Shown one piece after another: positions 33,883 through 43,407 of a stretch of 64,000 nucleotides of DNA (positions within the stretch are counted from its first letter, which is position 1; each line of letters starts with the position of its first letter). Made by a program: the position numbers and the translations under genes. Under the pieces are notes generated by a model. That model worked only from the letters and a program-made list of their open reading frames with translations, searched no databases and was not told the DNA's origin. Source of the stretch: an uncultured Oscillospiraceae bacterium (GTDB lineage Bacteria > Bacillota > Clostridia > Oscillospirales > Acutalibacteraceae); the NCBI GenBank assembly GCA_910587835.1, contig CAJUNQ010000010.1, positions 1 through 64,000 of the forward strand, given 5' to 3'.

Positions 33883-36800
33883 TTACTTTTTCCGGCGCTT
33901 GCCCCGGGCGCGGCGCTTTTCCCGCACCTGAGCCACTGTCACGCCGCCCAAGCCTGCCAGAGAGCTCACGTTCAAGGTGCCCCAGAAAGCCATGGGGACG
34001 CCCCCGCCGGTTTTAGGCACAGACTTGGTGGGCTTCGGTGTAGGCGTGGGCTTAGCGGTGGGCTTCACCGTTGGGGACGGTGTGGGAGTAGGCGTTGGGG
34101 TCGGGGTAGGCGTTGGCGTAGGGGCAGGGGTCTCCGTGGGGTCTGGGTGGGCGCTGGCAAAGGGGTTGTCATTGTCCTCAATATCAAACTCATCGTCTGG
34201 CGTAGGCGACGGCTCCAAGCTGGGAGAAGTCTCCGGCGTAGGCTCGGGGCTGGGCTCCTGAGTAGGCTCCTGGCTGGGCTCAGGCGAGGGTTCTGCGCTG
34301 GGCTCAGGACTGGGGCTTGCCGTAGGCGCAGGAGTCAGGGTGGGAACCGTGACAGGAGGCGGAGGAACCGGAGTGGGCGTGGGCATAGGCTCAGGCTCCT
34401 GCTCCGACCGGTAGTATTTCAGAATGAGGATCTGGTCCCCCTCCACGGTAGGCTCCACATGATCCATGTCCACCCGCTCTGAATATGCGGCGTCACTGTC
34501 CATTTTTCCCTGAAGCCAGCCAAAGCAGGTATAGGTATGCTCCACCGGGGTTTCGCCTGGAGGGTAAATGGTGGGAGTAAACCGCCTCAGCTCCGCCACG
34601 GCCTTGGCCGTAAATTTTTCGCCCAAGGGGGCGGTGATGGTCTCAATCTCCCTGCGGCCCTCAAAGATGCTGCTGTTGTTCCGCAGGTAATACTCATGCA
34701 CCACCTTGTAGGTGCCCTCTACAGGCTTTTCCTCCTCAGGGGTGTATACATAGCGCAGAATAATGATCTGCCGCCCGTCTCTGGTGGCTTGGACGGAATT
34801 CATAGCGGCATCCGGCTGGTGGTTGATAATCTCGGTCTGAAGAAGCCCCTCGGCTGCCTGGTCCTCTGCGGCGGCTGCCGCTACTGTGTCTGGGGCTGGG
34901 CCGGGGTCCGGCGACCAAAGCTCCATAGGGTTCAGGAAGCCTGCGATGGTGTAGAGCTTGCCGTCCCCAGGAAAAGCATCCAGAGGCGTGTCGCCGTCCA
35001 GGATAATCTCATAGGGCGGTTCGGTGGGACCCGGGCTGGGAAGGACCGGTTCCTCGGGGGTGGGCGCAGGCGTGGGCTCCGCGTCCGGGCCGGCGTCAGG
35101 ATCCAGGCCGGGGGTCATGTCAGAGGGGGCGTCCGGCGCGTTGCTGGGCTGGGCGTCCGGGTCAGGCTCAGGACCGGCGTCAGGCTGGGCGTCCGGGTCA
35201 GCGTCCGGCACCGGGACGGGAGCCGCATCCGGGGCATTGTCCGGAGCGTCCCCGGTCTGGGGGACCGGGTCGGGCTCGGGGCTGAGGTCAGCATCCGGGC
35301 TGGCTGTGGGTTCCTCTCCGTCAGGAGCCTCCGGGTCAGAGTCCGGGTCGGGGTCTGGGTCAGGTTCCTCTGCATCATCCTCGTCTGACTCCTGAAGCAC
35401 ATCCTCCGGCTCACCGTAATACTGCACTCTGCCATAGGCGTCTTCCACATGGCGATATTCACGGCCCTTGTAGAACAGCTCCCAGTCTACATCCTCGGCT
35501 AAACAGGAAGAGCTGTCCAGCGGCTGGCCAGAGATGGTTTCGTATTCGCTGTAACCGTCCAGGTTTCTGGGGTCGACAAAGTCATGGTAATACTCGTGGA
35601 TGACATGGTACGCTCCCTTCTCCTGAGAGAAGTGGTTGGTAACCTTTATAGAGGACTCGCTGCCGCCTGTGATAGAGATGTAGGAGCTGTTGCTGTATTT
35701 CAGGTGGAAGCCCGCCGGACTGGAATCGTCAAGGGAGCGGATGCCGTAGACGCCGGGGGTCAGGTCCTGCCAGACCTTGGTCTCTCCGGCGTGCAGAGCA
35801 ACCCGATCCAGCTCGTCTCCCGTCTGGTTTTGCAGGGCAAAGAGATAAAGCCGCCCGCCGTCGGTGGTTCCCTCTTTATTGTCGGGCTTGGTCACGCTCA
35901 CCTGGCCGTGGCTGCCCATCAGGGTGACTGTGGCATACGCGCCTGAATGCACAAAGCTCTGCTTGTCGCTCAGCTCCAGGGAAAAGGTCTTTTTGGCCGG
36001 GGCTGTCTTGGTCTGCACTACGGTGCAGCTGCCTTCAGCCAGGCCCTCCAAACGCTGGGTCTCTCCGGCTCCCAGGGTGACGGACCTCTCTGCCCCTGCT
36101 GAATCTGTCGCGGTAAAGGTGTACAGGTTGGGGTCGCTTTCACCATCGGGGGCGGCGGGCTTGGTGATTTCCAGCCAACCCTGGTCATCGATTTCAAAAG
36201 TGTGGGATTTATAGCCATCCTCATCATTGATATTTGAATTCTCTATTTTTTCTTTAGTGTGTTCGTCCCATTGAACACGATATTTCGTATTTGCCAGGTT
36301 GAGTCCAGTAGCACTTGTTTCGGAAAGCGCAGTTATGACCACTTTACTTCCCGGCTTGATATACGGCTCATATACATTGCCGTTTGAAAGCTTAAACTCG
36401 GTATTTAATAAAGTATACTTCTCGCTGGTACGATTGGAGAAAGACCGATTAATCACATCCCAGCTGTCGGCGCCCTTCTTTTTCCATGTCGCCTGTACCG
36501 TTACCTTATACTTGACACCTTCTATCGACTTGTTTGTGTCAAAATCACGCAGAGGGCCAATTCTGAGATTGTCAGCATAATCACATGTGGAGTTAACTAT
36601 TGCAAATGGTTTCTTAGTATAATTAGCATAAGCGTAATATTTGGGTATCGTCTTAGCTTTCCGCAACACACTGACAGCAAATTCTCCCGTACCTTTATAG
36701 GGCACGCCCTCAATCGTCCAGGTCCCCTTGTCCAGGTTCTCCATTGTGACGGTTTCGCCGGGGTCCAGATAGAGTGAGCGCGAGTCCTTCTCATCCTTGC

Positions 36801-37584
36801 TTCCCACCTTAGAGGCCACATAGCGGAACTTCCGGCTGGGTTCACCCTCGCCCAGCTCCGGCGCGGTGAGCTTTGCGGTGGCGTTTTCGCCGTCCACCGT
36901 AAAGGACGCGGTCTCTCCGGGGGCTACCGACAGGGCCCTTTGCGTGGACTTTTCCACCCCCATGCCATCCGGGGCCTTCAGCTCGTCAATCGTATACTCT
37001 CCCTGGTCCAGGCCGGTGAGGGTGTAGCTCTCCCCCGGGCCAAGAGTAGTGCCGTTGTCCGGCACGGTCTTGGAAAACGAATCGGGACCTGTCACCTGAT
37101 AAGCGCAGGAGTAGCCAGCGTTGGCAGGCCGGGTGAGCGTGATGGCGCCGCCGCCCACTGTGGCGTTCAGCTCCACCTTGGCAGAGGTGTCCAGAACCGT
37201 CCACTGGGCTTCGGCGGTGGGAGTTGTCACCTTCCAGCCATTGCTCAACTCAAGGCCCTTTGTCTTCTCAATTACCTTAACCTGGGCGGCGTTGTCAAAG
37301 TCAACCGTGGCCTGGTAACCCTCGTCACGCTTCAAGGTAACTGTCTTGTCGACATCCCCGCTTTCTTCTCCCATAGAGTACAGCTTCCCCGTTATCTGAA
37401 AGGTGTACTCCTTGTTTTTGGCCTCCTCCGGCGTGCCGTCAGCAAAAAGCTTTTCCAGCGTGAGGACATAAGAGGAGCCGCCTCCCTCTGCCAGGGCCAC
37501 CACCCCCAGGGTCAGCAGAACCATCAAGACGATCAAAACAGAACGAAACAGTCTGGTCCCTTTTCCATTTGGTTTCTGTTTCAT
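33883..37584 (-). CDS. Large cell-wall-anchored surface protein (SpaA/Cna-B-like and repeat domains, sortase signal)
   Basis: A protein of about 1,233 aa. The signal peptide is LFRSVLIVLMVLLTLGVVALA. Several beta-sandwich modules of pilin/Cna-B flavour follow (for example YTLTGLDQGEYTIDELKAPDG, VWQDLTPGVYGIRSLDDS). Two related repeats begin GAYHVIHEYYHDF and TYKVVHEYYLRNN and contain ETI...P motifs. Long Pro/Asp/Glu and PTPTP linkers follow. It ends with SVPKTGGG, a hydrophobic stretch and an Arg/Lys tail, a LPXTG-like sorting signal (VPKTG). GGAGG favours ATG 37584 over 37623. No sortase gene is in the window. It is probably an adhesin; the ligand is unknown. Confidence 0.85.
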   Translation of the reverse strand: MKQKPNGKGTRLFRSVLIVLMVLLTLGVVALAEGGGSSYVLTLEKLFADGTPEEAKNKEYTFQITGKLYSMGEESGDVDKTVTLKRDEGYQATVDFDNAAQVKVIEKTKGLELSNGWKVTTPTAEAQWTVLDTSAKVELNATVGGGAITLTRPANAGYSCAYQVTGPDSFSKTVPDNGTTLGPGESYTLTGLDQGEYTIDELKAPDGMGVEKSTQRALSVAPGETASFTVDGENATAKLTAPELGEGEPSRKFRYVASKVGSKDEKDSRSLYLDPGETVTMENLDKGTWTIEGVPYKGTGEFAVSVLRKAKTIPKYYAYANYTKKPFAIVNSTCDYADNLRIGPLRDFDTNKSIEGVKYKVTVQATWKKKGADSWDVINRSFSNRTSEKYTLLNTEFKLSNGNVYEPYIKPGSKVVITALSETSATGLNLANTKYRVQWDEHTKEKIENSNINDEDGYKSHTFEIDDQGWLEITKPAAPDGESDPNLYTFTATDSAGAERSVTLGAGETQRLEGLAEGSCTVVQTKTAPAKKTFSLELSDKQSFVHSGAYATVTLMGSHGQVSVTKPDNKEGTTDGGRLYLFALQNQTGDELDRVALHAGETKVWQDLTPGVYGIRSLDDSSPAGFHLKYSNSSYISITGGSESSIKVTNHFSQEKGAYHVIHEYYHDFVDPRNLDGYSEYETISGQPLDSSSCLAEDVDWELFYKGREYRHVEDAYGRVQYYGEPEDVLQESDEDDAEEPDPDPDPDSDPEAPDGEEPTASPDADLSPEPDPVPQTGDAPDNAPDAAPVPVPDADPDAQPDAGPEPDPDAQPSNAPDAPSDMTPGLDPDAGPDAEPTPAPTPEEPVLPSPGPTEPPYEIILDGDTPLDAFPGDGKLYTIAGFLNPMELWSPDPGPAPDTVAAAAAEDQAAEGLLQTEIINHQPDAAMNSVQATRDGRQIIILRYVYTPEEEKPVEGTYKVVHEYYLRNNSSIFEGRREIETITAPLGEKFTAKAVAELRRFTPTIYPPGETPVEHTYTCFGWLQGKMDSDAAYSERVDMDHVEPTVEGDQILILKYYRSEQEPEPMPTPTPVPPPPVTVPTLTPAPTASPSPEPSAEPSPEPSQEPTQEPSPEPTPETSPSLEPSPTPDDEFDIEDNDNPFASAHPDPTETPAPTPTPTPTPTPTPTPSPTVKPTAKPTPTPKPTKSVPKTGGGVPMAFWGTLNVSSLAGLGGVTVAQVREKRRARGKRRKK

Positions 37585-37632
37585 GTCAATCCGAAGCCTC
37601 CTTACACAAGATCTTCCTGTCATTTATACGCT

Positions 37633-38298
37633 TCAGCCCAACCGGGCATTGACTGCCTTTGCCAATTCCTCCATGCGGCCCTGCAGGTAGGGGCCTGGGC
37701 ACAGGGTGTCCGGGTCCAGCATCCGGTGGGTGGTCAGGCTGCCCTCCGGCCCGCCGGTAAAGCGGAGCTCCTTGATGCCGTTGCGCCGGCAGATGTCTGT
37801 ACACAGGGCGGTCAGGGCCTCAAAGCTGGCGTCGCTTACATGCCAGTCGCCGCCGGTCTGGTCGTTGGCCACCTCAATGGTCACGGCCCGGCTGTCGTTC
37901 TCCTCACTGGCAGAGGTCCAGGCCTGGTCAGCCTCCTCCACATACAGGGCCACCCGCCCAGCAGAGTCAATGGCGTAGTTGGACGAGGCCTGCCGGTCCC
38001 ACTCCCCGAAGGAACGCCCCAGCTCCTCCAAAGAGAGGTCCCCGGCCATATGATGAACGGTGATCTTCTCAATGGGGTTCTCTCTGGGGAAGGTTGCGTT
38101 GGGGGAGAGATAGACGTACTCAGTCAGGGGGCTGTTCCGGGCGACCACCTGGGCGGTCTCCTCTCCGGTGAGCTCCCGGCCCACCAGCTCGGGCAGACGA
38201 AAGGAAAACGCCGCGCACAGGGCAAGCACCAAGCCGGTCAGCAGACAGAAGCCCCCCAGCAGCACCCAGACCCGGCGGCGGTTCTTAGGCGTGCTCAT
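37633..38298 (-). CDS. Membrane-anchored N-acetylmuramoyl-L-alanine amidase (Amidase_2/PGRP)
   Basis: A protein of about 221 aa. One N-terminal transmembrane helix (VWVLLGGFCLLTGLVLALCAA) is followed by an Amidase_2 domain. Zinc ligands are His in ITVHHMAGD (about residue 80), His in LTTHRMLDPDTLCPGPYL, and the following Cys, typical for the family. It cleaves the bond between muramic acid and the stem peptide. The start at 38298 overlaps the upstream stop (ATGA), and the adhesin gene starts 48 bp downstream, so these form an operon. Confidence 0.88.
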   Translation of the reverse strand: MSTPKNRRRVWVLLGGFCLLTGLVLALCAAFSFRLPELVGRELTGEETAQVVARNSPLTEYVYLSPNATFPRENPIEKITVHHMAGDLSLEELGRSFGEWDRQASSNYAIDSAGRVALYVEEADQAWTSASEENDSRAVTIEVANDQTGGDWHVSDASFEALTALCTDICRRNGIKELRFTGGPEGSLTTHRMLDPDTLCPGPYLQGRMEELAKAVNARLG

Positions 38299-39620
38299 CG
38301 CATCACCCCCACCCAATAGTACAGCTGCCAGGCAAATATCAGGCCGCAGCCGGCAAAGCTCAACCGCAGAGCCAGAGGGCTCAAGGTCCTGCCCCGCTCC
38401 CGGGGCCGGCCTGCCGTCACTACCCCAAAGGCCAGCACCCCCAGATAGAAGAAGCTGGTGTCTATCAGGTTGTGGGCAAAGAAAGCGGCGGCCTCGCCAT
38501 TCTGGGCTGGGCTATGCCCCTTGCGGCAAAAGCGCAGCGCCGCCACGCCCAGCAGGCAGGCGGCAGGCCACCCCAGCTCCACTGCCACATGCAGGGGCAC
38601 ATTGTGAATGTGCCAGGTGTTGAAGTATTTGCCACCGTCCGCCAGGTCCAGGCCCCGCCATTGGTAGGGGCCCACCCCCAGCAGCGGGTGGGCGGTGAGA
38701 TATTGCGCGCCGCTGGCCATCATCTCCAACCGCTCAGGGAAGGTGCTCCATGCGCTGGGGCGTACTGCCACAGCTCCCCCTGCCACCAGCAGGCCCAGGG
38801 CTGTGATCAGCAGAGCCATCCGGGGCAGGTCCCGCAGAAAGCTCCGTACCTGTCCCCACCAGGCGGTAAGCAGTCCGGCGTAGCCCAGCACCAGCAGAGA
38901 GGTCCAGGGTACGCTGGTGTGGGTGACAGTGAGATACAGCAGCAGGCCTGTACCCATGCCCAGCACTATCCCGGCCAGGGTCCGGCAGAGAGCGGCAAAA
39001 GCCGCCCGAGGGCCCACCCGCTGCTTCCACTGCCAGAAGAGGACCAGCAGACCTACCCCCATAGCAACAAAGCTGCCCATGGAAAGAGTCAGCGCCAGAG
39101 CGGTCAGAATCACCGGCTCCAAACGGGAGAGCGCCCCTGCCCAGGGGGAAGGGGCGTCCTCCTGCAGGTCCAGCTGCACGAACCAGCCCAGCGTCAAAAA
39201 CATGCCCATGGCATTGGGATTGCCCAGCAGGCCTCCCAGCCGTCCGGCCCGGCCATAGGCCACGCCGCAGAACACAAACCAGCCCAGACCCAAAACCGCG
39301 ACTCCCGCTGCCAGCACAGCGCACAGCCGCCGGAGCAGCAGCCGGTCCTCCTCCTTCAGGCAGGCTGTCAGAAGATAGAGCGCCGGGACCACCAGCTGCA
39401 CCCCGCCAAAGCCCGCAAAGAGACTGCCATAAGCAGCCAGCGAGGAGAGCATAGCGGCCAACACATACAGCGTCATAGGCGCCAGCGTCCACAGGTCGGC
39501 CCGGGCCTCCCCCTGAGAAAGCCCAGCCGTGCAGAGCAGCAGCCCCAGGGCGCTTACCGTAAGCCCGTCGCCCACCCCGACCCGGGCCAGCAGCACCAGG
39601 GCCAACAGGATACAGACCAC
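38295..39620 (-). CDS. O-antigen ligase/Wzy-like polytopic membrane protein
   Basis: A protein of 441 aa or more with about ten hydrophobic helices. The signature is LTAHPLLGVGPYQWR, then WHIHNVPLHVAVELGWPAAC and FFAHNLIDTSFFYLG, the Wzy_C/WaaL loop. In Gram-positives such proteins polymerise or attach surface glycans. GTG 39620 is the first standard start, but the frame stays open upstream and reads sensible sequence (LFIHIRQRLSNLSDHYLVV). Removing one G from a G6 run at about 39666-39671 joins this to a TTG start with a GAGGGAG site. The N-terminus is therefore uncertain. Confidence 0.8.
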   Translation of the reverse strand: MVCILLALVLLARVGVGDGLTVSALGLLLCTAGLSQGEARADLWTLAPMTLYVLAAMLSSLAAYGSLFAGFGGVQLVVPALYLLTACLKEEDRLLLRRLCAVLAAGVAVLGLGWFVFCGVAYGRAGRLGGLLGNPNAMGMFLTLGWFVQLDLQEDAPSPWAGALSRLEPVILTALALTLSMGSFVAMGVGLLVLFWQWKQRVGPRAAFAALCRTLAGIVLGMGTGLLLYLTVTHTSVPWTSLLVLGYAGLLTAWWGQVRSFLRDLPRMALLITALGLLVAGGAVAVRPSAWSTFPERLEMMASGAQYLTAHPLLGVGPYQWRGLDLADGGKYFNTWHIHNVPLHVAVELGWPAACLLGVAALRFCRKGHSPAQNGEAAAFFAHNLIDTSFFYLGVLAFGVVTAGRPRERGRTLSPLALRLSFAGCGLIFAWQLYYWVGVMR

Positions 39621-39727
39621 AAGATAGTGGTCGCTGAGGTTGGAAAGTCTCTGCCGGATATGGATGAAAAGCCCCCCTCCCCAGGTCCAAAGGGCAGAAT
39701 CTCCCTCTTGGTTAAGTATATATTTAG

Positions 39728-39756
39728 ATTATAGCACTCTTGTTTCTTTTTCGCAA
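39728..39756 (-). promoter_or_regulatory. Promoter of the surface operon
   Basis: Minus strand: -35 TTGCGA (39751-39756), 17-bp spacer, -10 TATAAT (39728-39733). It should drive the ligase, amidase and adhesin genes. Confidence 0.8.
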
Positions 39757-39898
39757 GGATGCCAGTAAAAAATCGGTCATTGTCCGCTCCCGTTTTGTAA
39801 CCGGAAAGGGAACAGAAACAGCCCTACGCCCTCCGCCTGCTGCGTTGGATCAATTCAGCCAAGACACTCGGCCAGGAGGACTGGTTCGGTCGACAGAA

Positions 39899-39932
39899 CG
39901 CCGCCCAAGGGCATACTTCCCTTGGGCGGCGT
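39899..39932 (-). terminator. Hairpin downstream of the GH3 gene
   Basis: CGCCGCCCAAGGG and CCCTTGGGCGGCG form a 13-bp perfect stem with a 7-nt loop. It lies 39 bp past the stop codon. The following U-run is weak (TTCTGT on the minus strand). Confidence 0.7.
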
Positions 39933-39970
39933 TGGTCATCTATTTAGAGCCTATCCCGCTGAGGCAGGCG

Positions 39971-42781
39971 TCAGTCCTCCTTTTTCTGGCTCTGGAACTG
40001 CTTCATGGCCTCCTCCATGGTCAGCTTCATCTCCAAAGTGCAGGACTGCATTTCCAGCCCGGTCTGGGCCGGGAAGAAGCGCAGGTAGAAGTTGCCCGAG
40101 AATACCATTACGTTCAGCTCCACGGTCTGCCAGTCCCGCTGAGCCCCGGTAAGGGTGGTGGTGCCCAGCAGGCTGTGGTCCTGGAACACGGAGAGGGGCA
40201 GCTGGCTCACGTCGTTGCTGTCCGTGCTGCGTAGCACCATGCGCAGGGTGTAGACCCCCTGCTTCTGAACCGACACCCCGAACCGGGTGTTGTCCCCCTT
40301 GTTCAGGCTGATCAGGCCCACGTCCATCTGCACGGCATCATTCTCGTCCGCCTCTACAAAATGGATATCTGCCGCGCTGCCGTCGTCCAGAGAGGGGGCT
40401 TCGCTGAGCTCCTTGTCCAGCTGGGTCTCCTGGCCCCGCAGCCGGAGCAGGGCCGGGGACTGAAGCAGGAACCGGCAGATATTCTCCGCGCACCGCTGGA
40501 AGTCTCCCCGGCTGACTGTGCCCTCTGCCAGCCCCTGGGCGGAGTTGTCGTTGCCGGAGTTGGCCCCGGCGTTGGTGTTCACCATATACAGGTCGTTCTG
40601 GGCCCGGACCATGGCGGCGGTGTTGGTGCGCTGGCCCTCCTGGCCCTCGTCGTTGCACTTGGCCCACCAGTCGGTCATCACCTGGCCCTCAAAGCCCCAC
40701 TGGCCGCGGAGGATGGTGGTGAGCAGGTCGTAGTTGCTGGCCGACCAGAAGCCGTTGACCGGGTTATAGCTGGTCATGATGGACCGGGCCTTGCCGGCCT
40801 TAACGGCAATCTCGAAGCAGCGCAGGTACAGCTCCCGCAGGGCCCGCTCGGAGACCACAGCCTCCACGTCGTGGCGATGGAACTCCTGGCTGTTGCAGGC
40901 AAAATGCTTGATGGTGCCTGTGACCCCATACTTGTGCATGGCGTTCAGCTGGGCGGCGGCCATGCGCCCGGTGAGCAGGGGGTCCTCGGAGAAATACTCA
41001 AAGTTCCGGCCGTTCAGGGGGTGGCGGTGGATGTTGATGCCAGGGCCCAGCAAAGTGTCCACCTTGTTTTTGCGCAGCTCCAGGCCGGCGTACTCATACA
41101 GCTCGCCCACCAGCTGGGTATTGAAGGTGCAGGCCTGGCAGGTGCCGTTGGGCATGGCGAAGGCCCGGGTGCCGCAGTCCATGCGGATGCCGCTGGGGCC
41201 GTCGGCGCAGCAGCCGGTGGGGATGCCAAAGTCCACCAGCCGTTGGGTGACTCCGCCGAAGGCTCCCGCCGTGCCGGGGGTCACCTTGGGGGAGCACATG
41301 CCCTCGCCCCGCACCATGCACACCAGGTCCTCGTCAGAGAGCTGGGCCACAAAGTCGGACAGGGAGGCCTTGCCGTCGGCCACATCCCCCAGCTTCCAGC
41401 CCTTGTCCCCGGTCTGGGGGTACTCGGGAGCCATGTGGGCGCTCCGGCGGTCTGCGGGACTGACGGTGCGCAGAGGGGCGGGCTCCCAGTCCTTGGCGAA
41501 CACGCCGTTCTCCGCCGGGCCGGGGCGCAGGCGTTCAAAGGCTGTCACAGGGGCCATGGCCTCCTCCAGCTGCTCCAACACCTGCTCCTCCAGGGTAACG
41601 CTGCCCACAGGCTGGGCGGTACGCACATCGGTGCCGGCAAAGAAAGCGTACTCTCCCGCCTCAATCACCCAGGCTGACTTGTGGCCGGTCGCGCCGCTGT
41701 CGTCATAGGAGGCCAGCAGGTCCACCGAGAAGGTGAAGTCCAGGGACGCGCTCTCGCCGGGGGCCAGCTCCGGGGTCTTGCCAAAGGCGCACAGCACCCG
41801 GGCGGGCTTGCCCAGCTTGCCCTGGGGCGGCGCACAGTAGACCTGCACCACCTCTTTGCCGGGGACGCTGCCTGTGTTGGCAACCTGGGCCGAGAGGGTG
41901 AACAGCTTGTCAAACCGCACGGGCTGGGGCTTTACCTCAAACTGGGTGTAAGAGAGGCCGAAGCCGAAGGGGTACAGCACCCGGTCCGGGGCAAAGGTCT
42001 CAAAGTAACGGTAGCCTACATAGATATCCTCGGCATAGACATTGCGGCTCTCGCTGCCGAAGTTTCCAGCAGCGGGGCAGTCGGCAATGTCCACGGGAAT
42101 GGTGTCGGACAGCTTGCCGGAGGGGCAGGCCTTGCCAACAAGCACATCGGCGGTTCCCAGACCGCCCTCCTGGCCGCCCTGCCACACATACAGCACTGCG
42201 CCGGGCTGATATTCCTCCACCCATTTCATATCCAGAATGCCGCCGGTGTTGAGCACAACAGCCACCTTGTCAAAGGTCTTGCACACCAGCTCCAGCACCT
42301 GGCGTTCGGCCTGGGCCAACAGGTAGCTGCCCTCCTCCGCCGAGCTGTCCTTGTCCTCGCCGGCGGTGCGGCCCAGAATAATCAGCGCGGCGTCGTTCTG
42401 GCCGCTGAGCTTTTTCACCAGGTCCGGGTCCAGGGGCATCTCCTCCTGATACCAGGGCTCTGCTGCCCAGCCCTGGCCCACGTCAAAGGGGTGGTCCTGC
42501 AGCCAGGCTTCGTAGACTGCCTTGAGCTCTTCGTCCACCTGCACCTGGCCGGAGGCCTCCAAAGCCTCTGTGATGGTGGGCACATGGGCCGTGTTGACCA
42601 GACCGCCGGAGCCAGTGCCGGACTTATAATAGTTGAACTGGCTGCGGCCGAACACAGCGACCCGTGCGCCGGGGGCAAAAGGGAGCACCGGGCCCTGGTT
42701 GCGCAGGAGGACAGCGCCCTCGGCCACCGTCTCGCGGGCCTTGGCCGCGTAGGCCTGCAGGTCGAATTGTTTCAGTTCCAT
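39971..42781 (-). CDS. Glycoside hydrolase family 3 protein with permuted domain order
   Basis: A 936-aa enzyme, probably an exo-beta-glycosidase. The order is unusual. The domain that is normally C-terminal in GH3 comes first (about 20-275: GAVLLRNQGPVLPF, VVLNTGGILDMKWV, GKLSDTIPVDIADCP, YPFGFGLSYTQF). A fibronectin-III-like domain follows (about 285-395). The catalytic barrel comes last (about 480-790: GFGGVTQRL-type start, IKHFACNSQE, and the nucleophile Asp704 in GQVMTDWWAK). A beta-rich tail of about 130 residues ends the protein. There is no signal peptide, so it acts in the cytoplasm on imported saccharides. This permutation is known from some ruminal beta-glucosidases. Confidence 0.92.
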   Translation of the reverse strand: MELKQFDLQAYAAKARETVAEGAVLLRNQGPVLPFAPGARVAVFGRSQFNYYKSGTGSGGLVNTAHVPTITEALEASGQVQVDEELKAVYEAWLQDHPFDVGQGWAAEPWYQEEMPLDPDLVKKLSGQNDAALIILGRTAGEDKDSSAEEGSYLLAQAERQVLELVCKTFDKVAVVLNTGGILDMKWVEEYQPGAVLYVWQGGQEGGLGTADVLVGKACPSGKLSDTIPVDIADCPAAGNFGSESRNVYAEDIYVGYRYFETFAPDRVLYPFGFGLSYTQFEVKPQPVRFDKLFTLSAQVANTGSVPGKEVVQVYCAPPQGKLGKPARVLCAFGKTPELAPGESASLDFTFSVDLLASYDDSGATGHKSAWVIEAGEYAFFAGTDVRTAQPVGSVTLEEQVLEQLEEAMAPVTAFERLRPGPAENGVFAKDWEPAPLRTVSPADRRSAHMAPEYPQTGDKGWKLGDVADGKASLSDFVAQLSDEDLVCMVRGEGMCSPKVTPGTAGAFGGVTQRLVDFGIPTGCCADGPSGIRMDCGTRAFAMPNGTCQACTFNTQLVGELYEYAGLELRKNKVDTLLGPGINIHRHPLNGRNFEYFSEDPLLTGRMAAAQLNAMHKYGVTGTIKHFACNSQEFHRHDVEAVVSERALRELYLRCFEIAVKAGKARSIMTSYNPVNGFWSASNYDLLTTILRGQWGFEGQVMTDWWAKCNDEGQEGQRTNTAAMVRAQNDLYMVNTNAGANSGNDNSAQGLAEGTVSRGDFQRCAENICRFLLQSPALLRLRGQETQLDKELSEAPSLDDGSAADIHFVEADENDAVQMDVGLISLNKGDNTRFGVSVQKQGVYTLRMVLRSTDSNDVSQLPLSVFQDHSLLGTTTLTGAQRDWQTVELNVMVFSGNFYLRFFPAQTGLEMQSCTLEMKLTMEEAMKQFQSQKKED

Positions 42782-42839
42782 GGAAATTCCGCCTTTCTGT
42801 TGAGTTTTCGGGGGGGATCAGGAGATGATTGTAGGTAAT

Positions 42840-42868
42840 ATTATACTACAAACTGGGGCGGTTGACAA
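42840..42868 (-). promoter_or_regulatory. Promoter of the GH3 gene
   Basis: Minus strand: -35 TTGTCA (42863-42868), 17-bp spacer, -10 TATAAT (42840-42845). Confidence 0.85.
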
Positions 42869-42931
42869 TAGAAAAATAATAAAGATGGGATGGAAGTGCC
42901 GCTTGTTCTCTGAATGTACCTCCGGGAAACA

Positions 42932-43219
42932 GGACGCTCGGAAGCTTTTGCTCCGCAAATCTTCCGCAGCCGCCAAGACCGCGCGTCTGCGCTCGCTGGC
43001 ATCTGACGGGTATGCTGAAGGTATTCTTCTCTGAATTTGCCGGCAGCAATCAGTCCGCTGGTCTCCCTTTGGTCGACCGCGCTAAGTTCGACTTGCCTGC
43101 GGCATCCGACTTGCCTGCGGCAAGTCGACGGCGGCGCAGCCTTACCCCGTCCTGACCACTCTGGGTAGGTAGACTTCTGCCTCGCACCTTTGCTTTCTGC
43201 GCCGCCTAAGGTCAAGGTC
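42932..43219 (-). repeat. Gene-free stretch with dispersed hairpin element, family A, copy 3 (inverted)
   Basis: Between the GH3 promoter and purL (42869-43390) no gene is evident. Read on the minus strand, module 1 (43219-43188) has ACCTTGACCTTAGGCGGCGC. Module 2 (43152-43129) has GGACGGGGTAAGGCTGCGCC. Module 3 (43000-42932) runs from GCCAGCGAGCGCAGACGCGC to CCGAGCGTCC. CTGCGCCGCC (43197-43206) pairs with GGCGGCGCAG (43130-43139) across a 57-nt loop, exactly as in the copy near 1.5 kb. The sequence between modules 2 and 3 is not shared. Confidence 0.75.
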
Positions 43220-43407
43220 GTGGGGCTCTGCCCCACACCCTGCAACCTTTGAAAAGGTTAACGAAACTTTTTGTTCGCGCTCTTTTGCTTCTTCTTCGCT
43301 CTGGCTTTTTCGCCCGCGTTGTCAGTTTTTCGTTTCCCCCTTTTCTTCTTCCCCTTCTTGTGCTATAATACCCCCATAAGCAACCCGCCAAAATGGAGGT
43401 ATTTTCT

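Noticed and set aside
33688..35395. Plus-strand Gly/Val/Arg-rich frames
   Set aside because: They mirror the Pro/Thr/Asp linkers of the adhesin on the other strand; such linkers always give Gly/Val-rich antisense frames.
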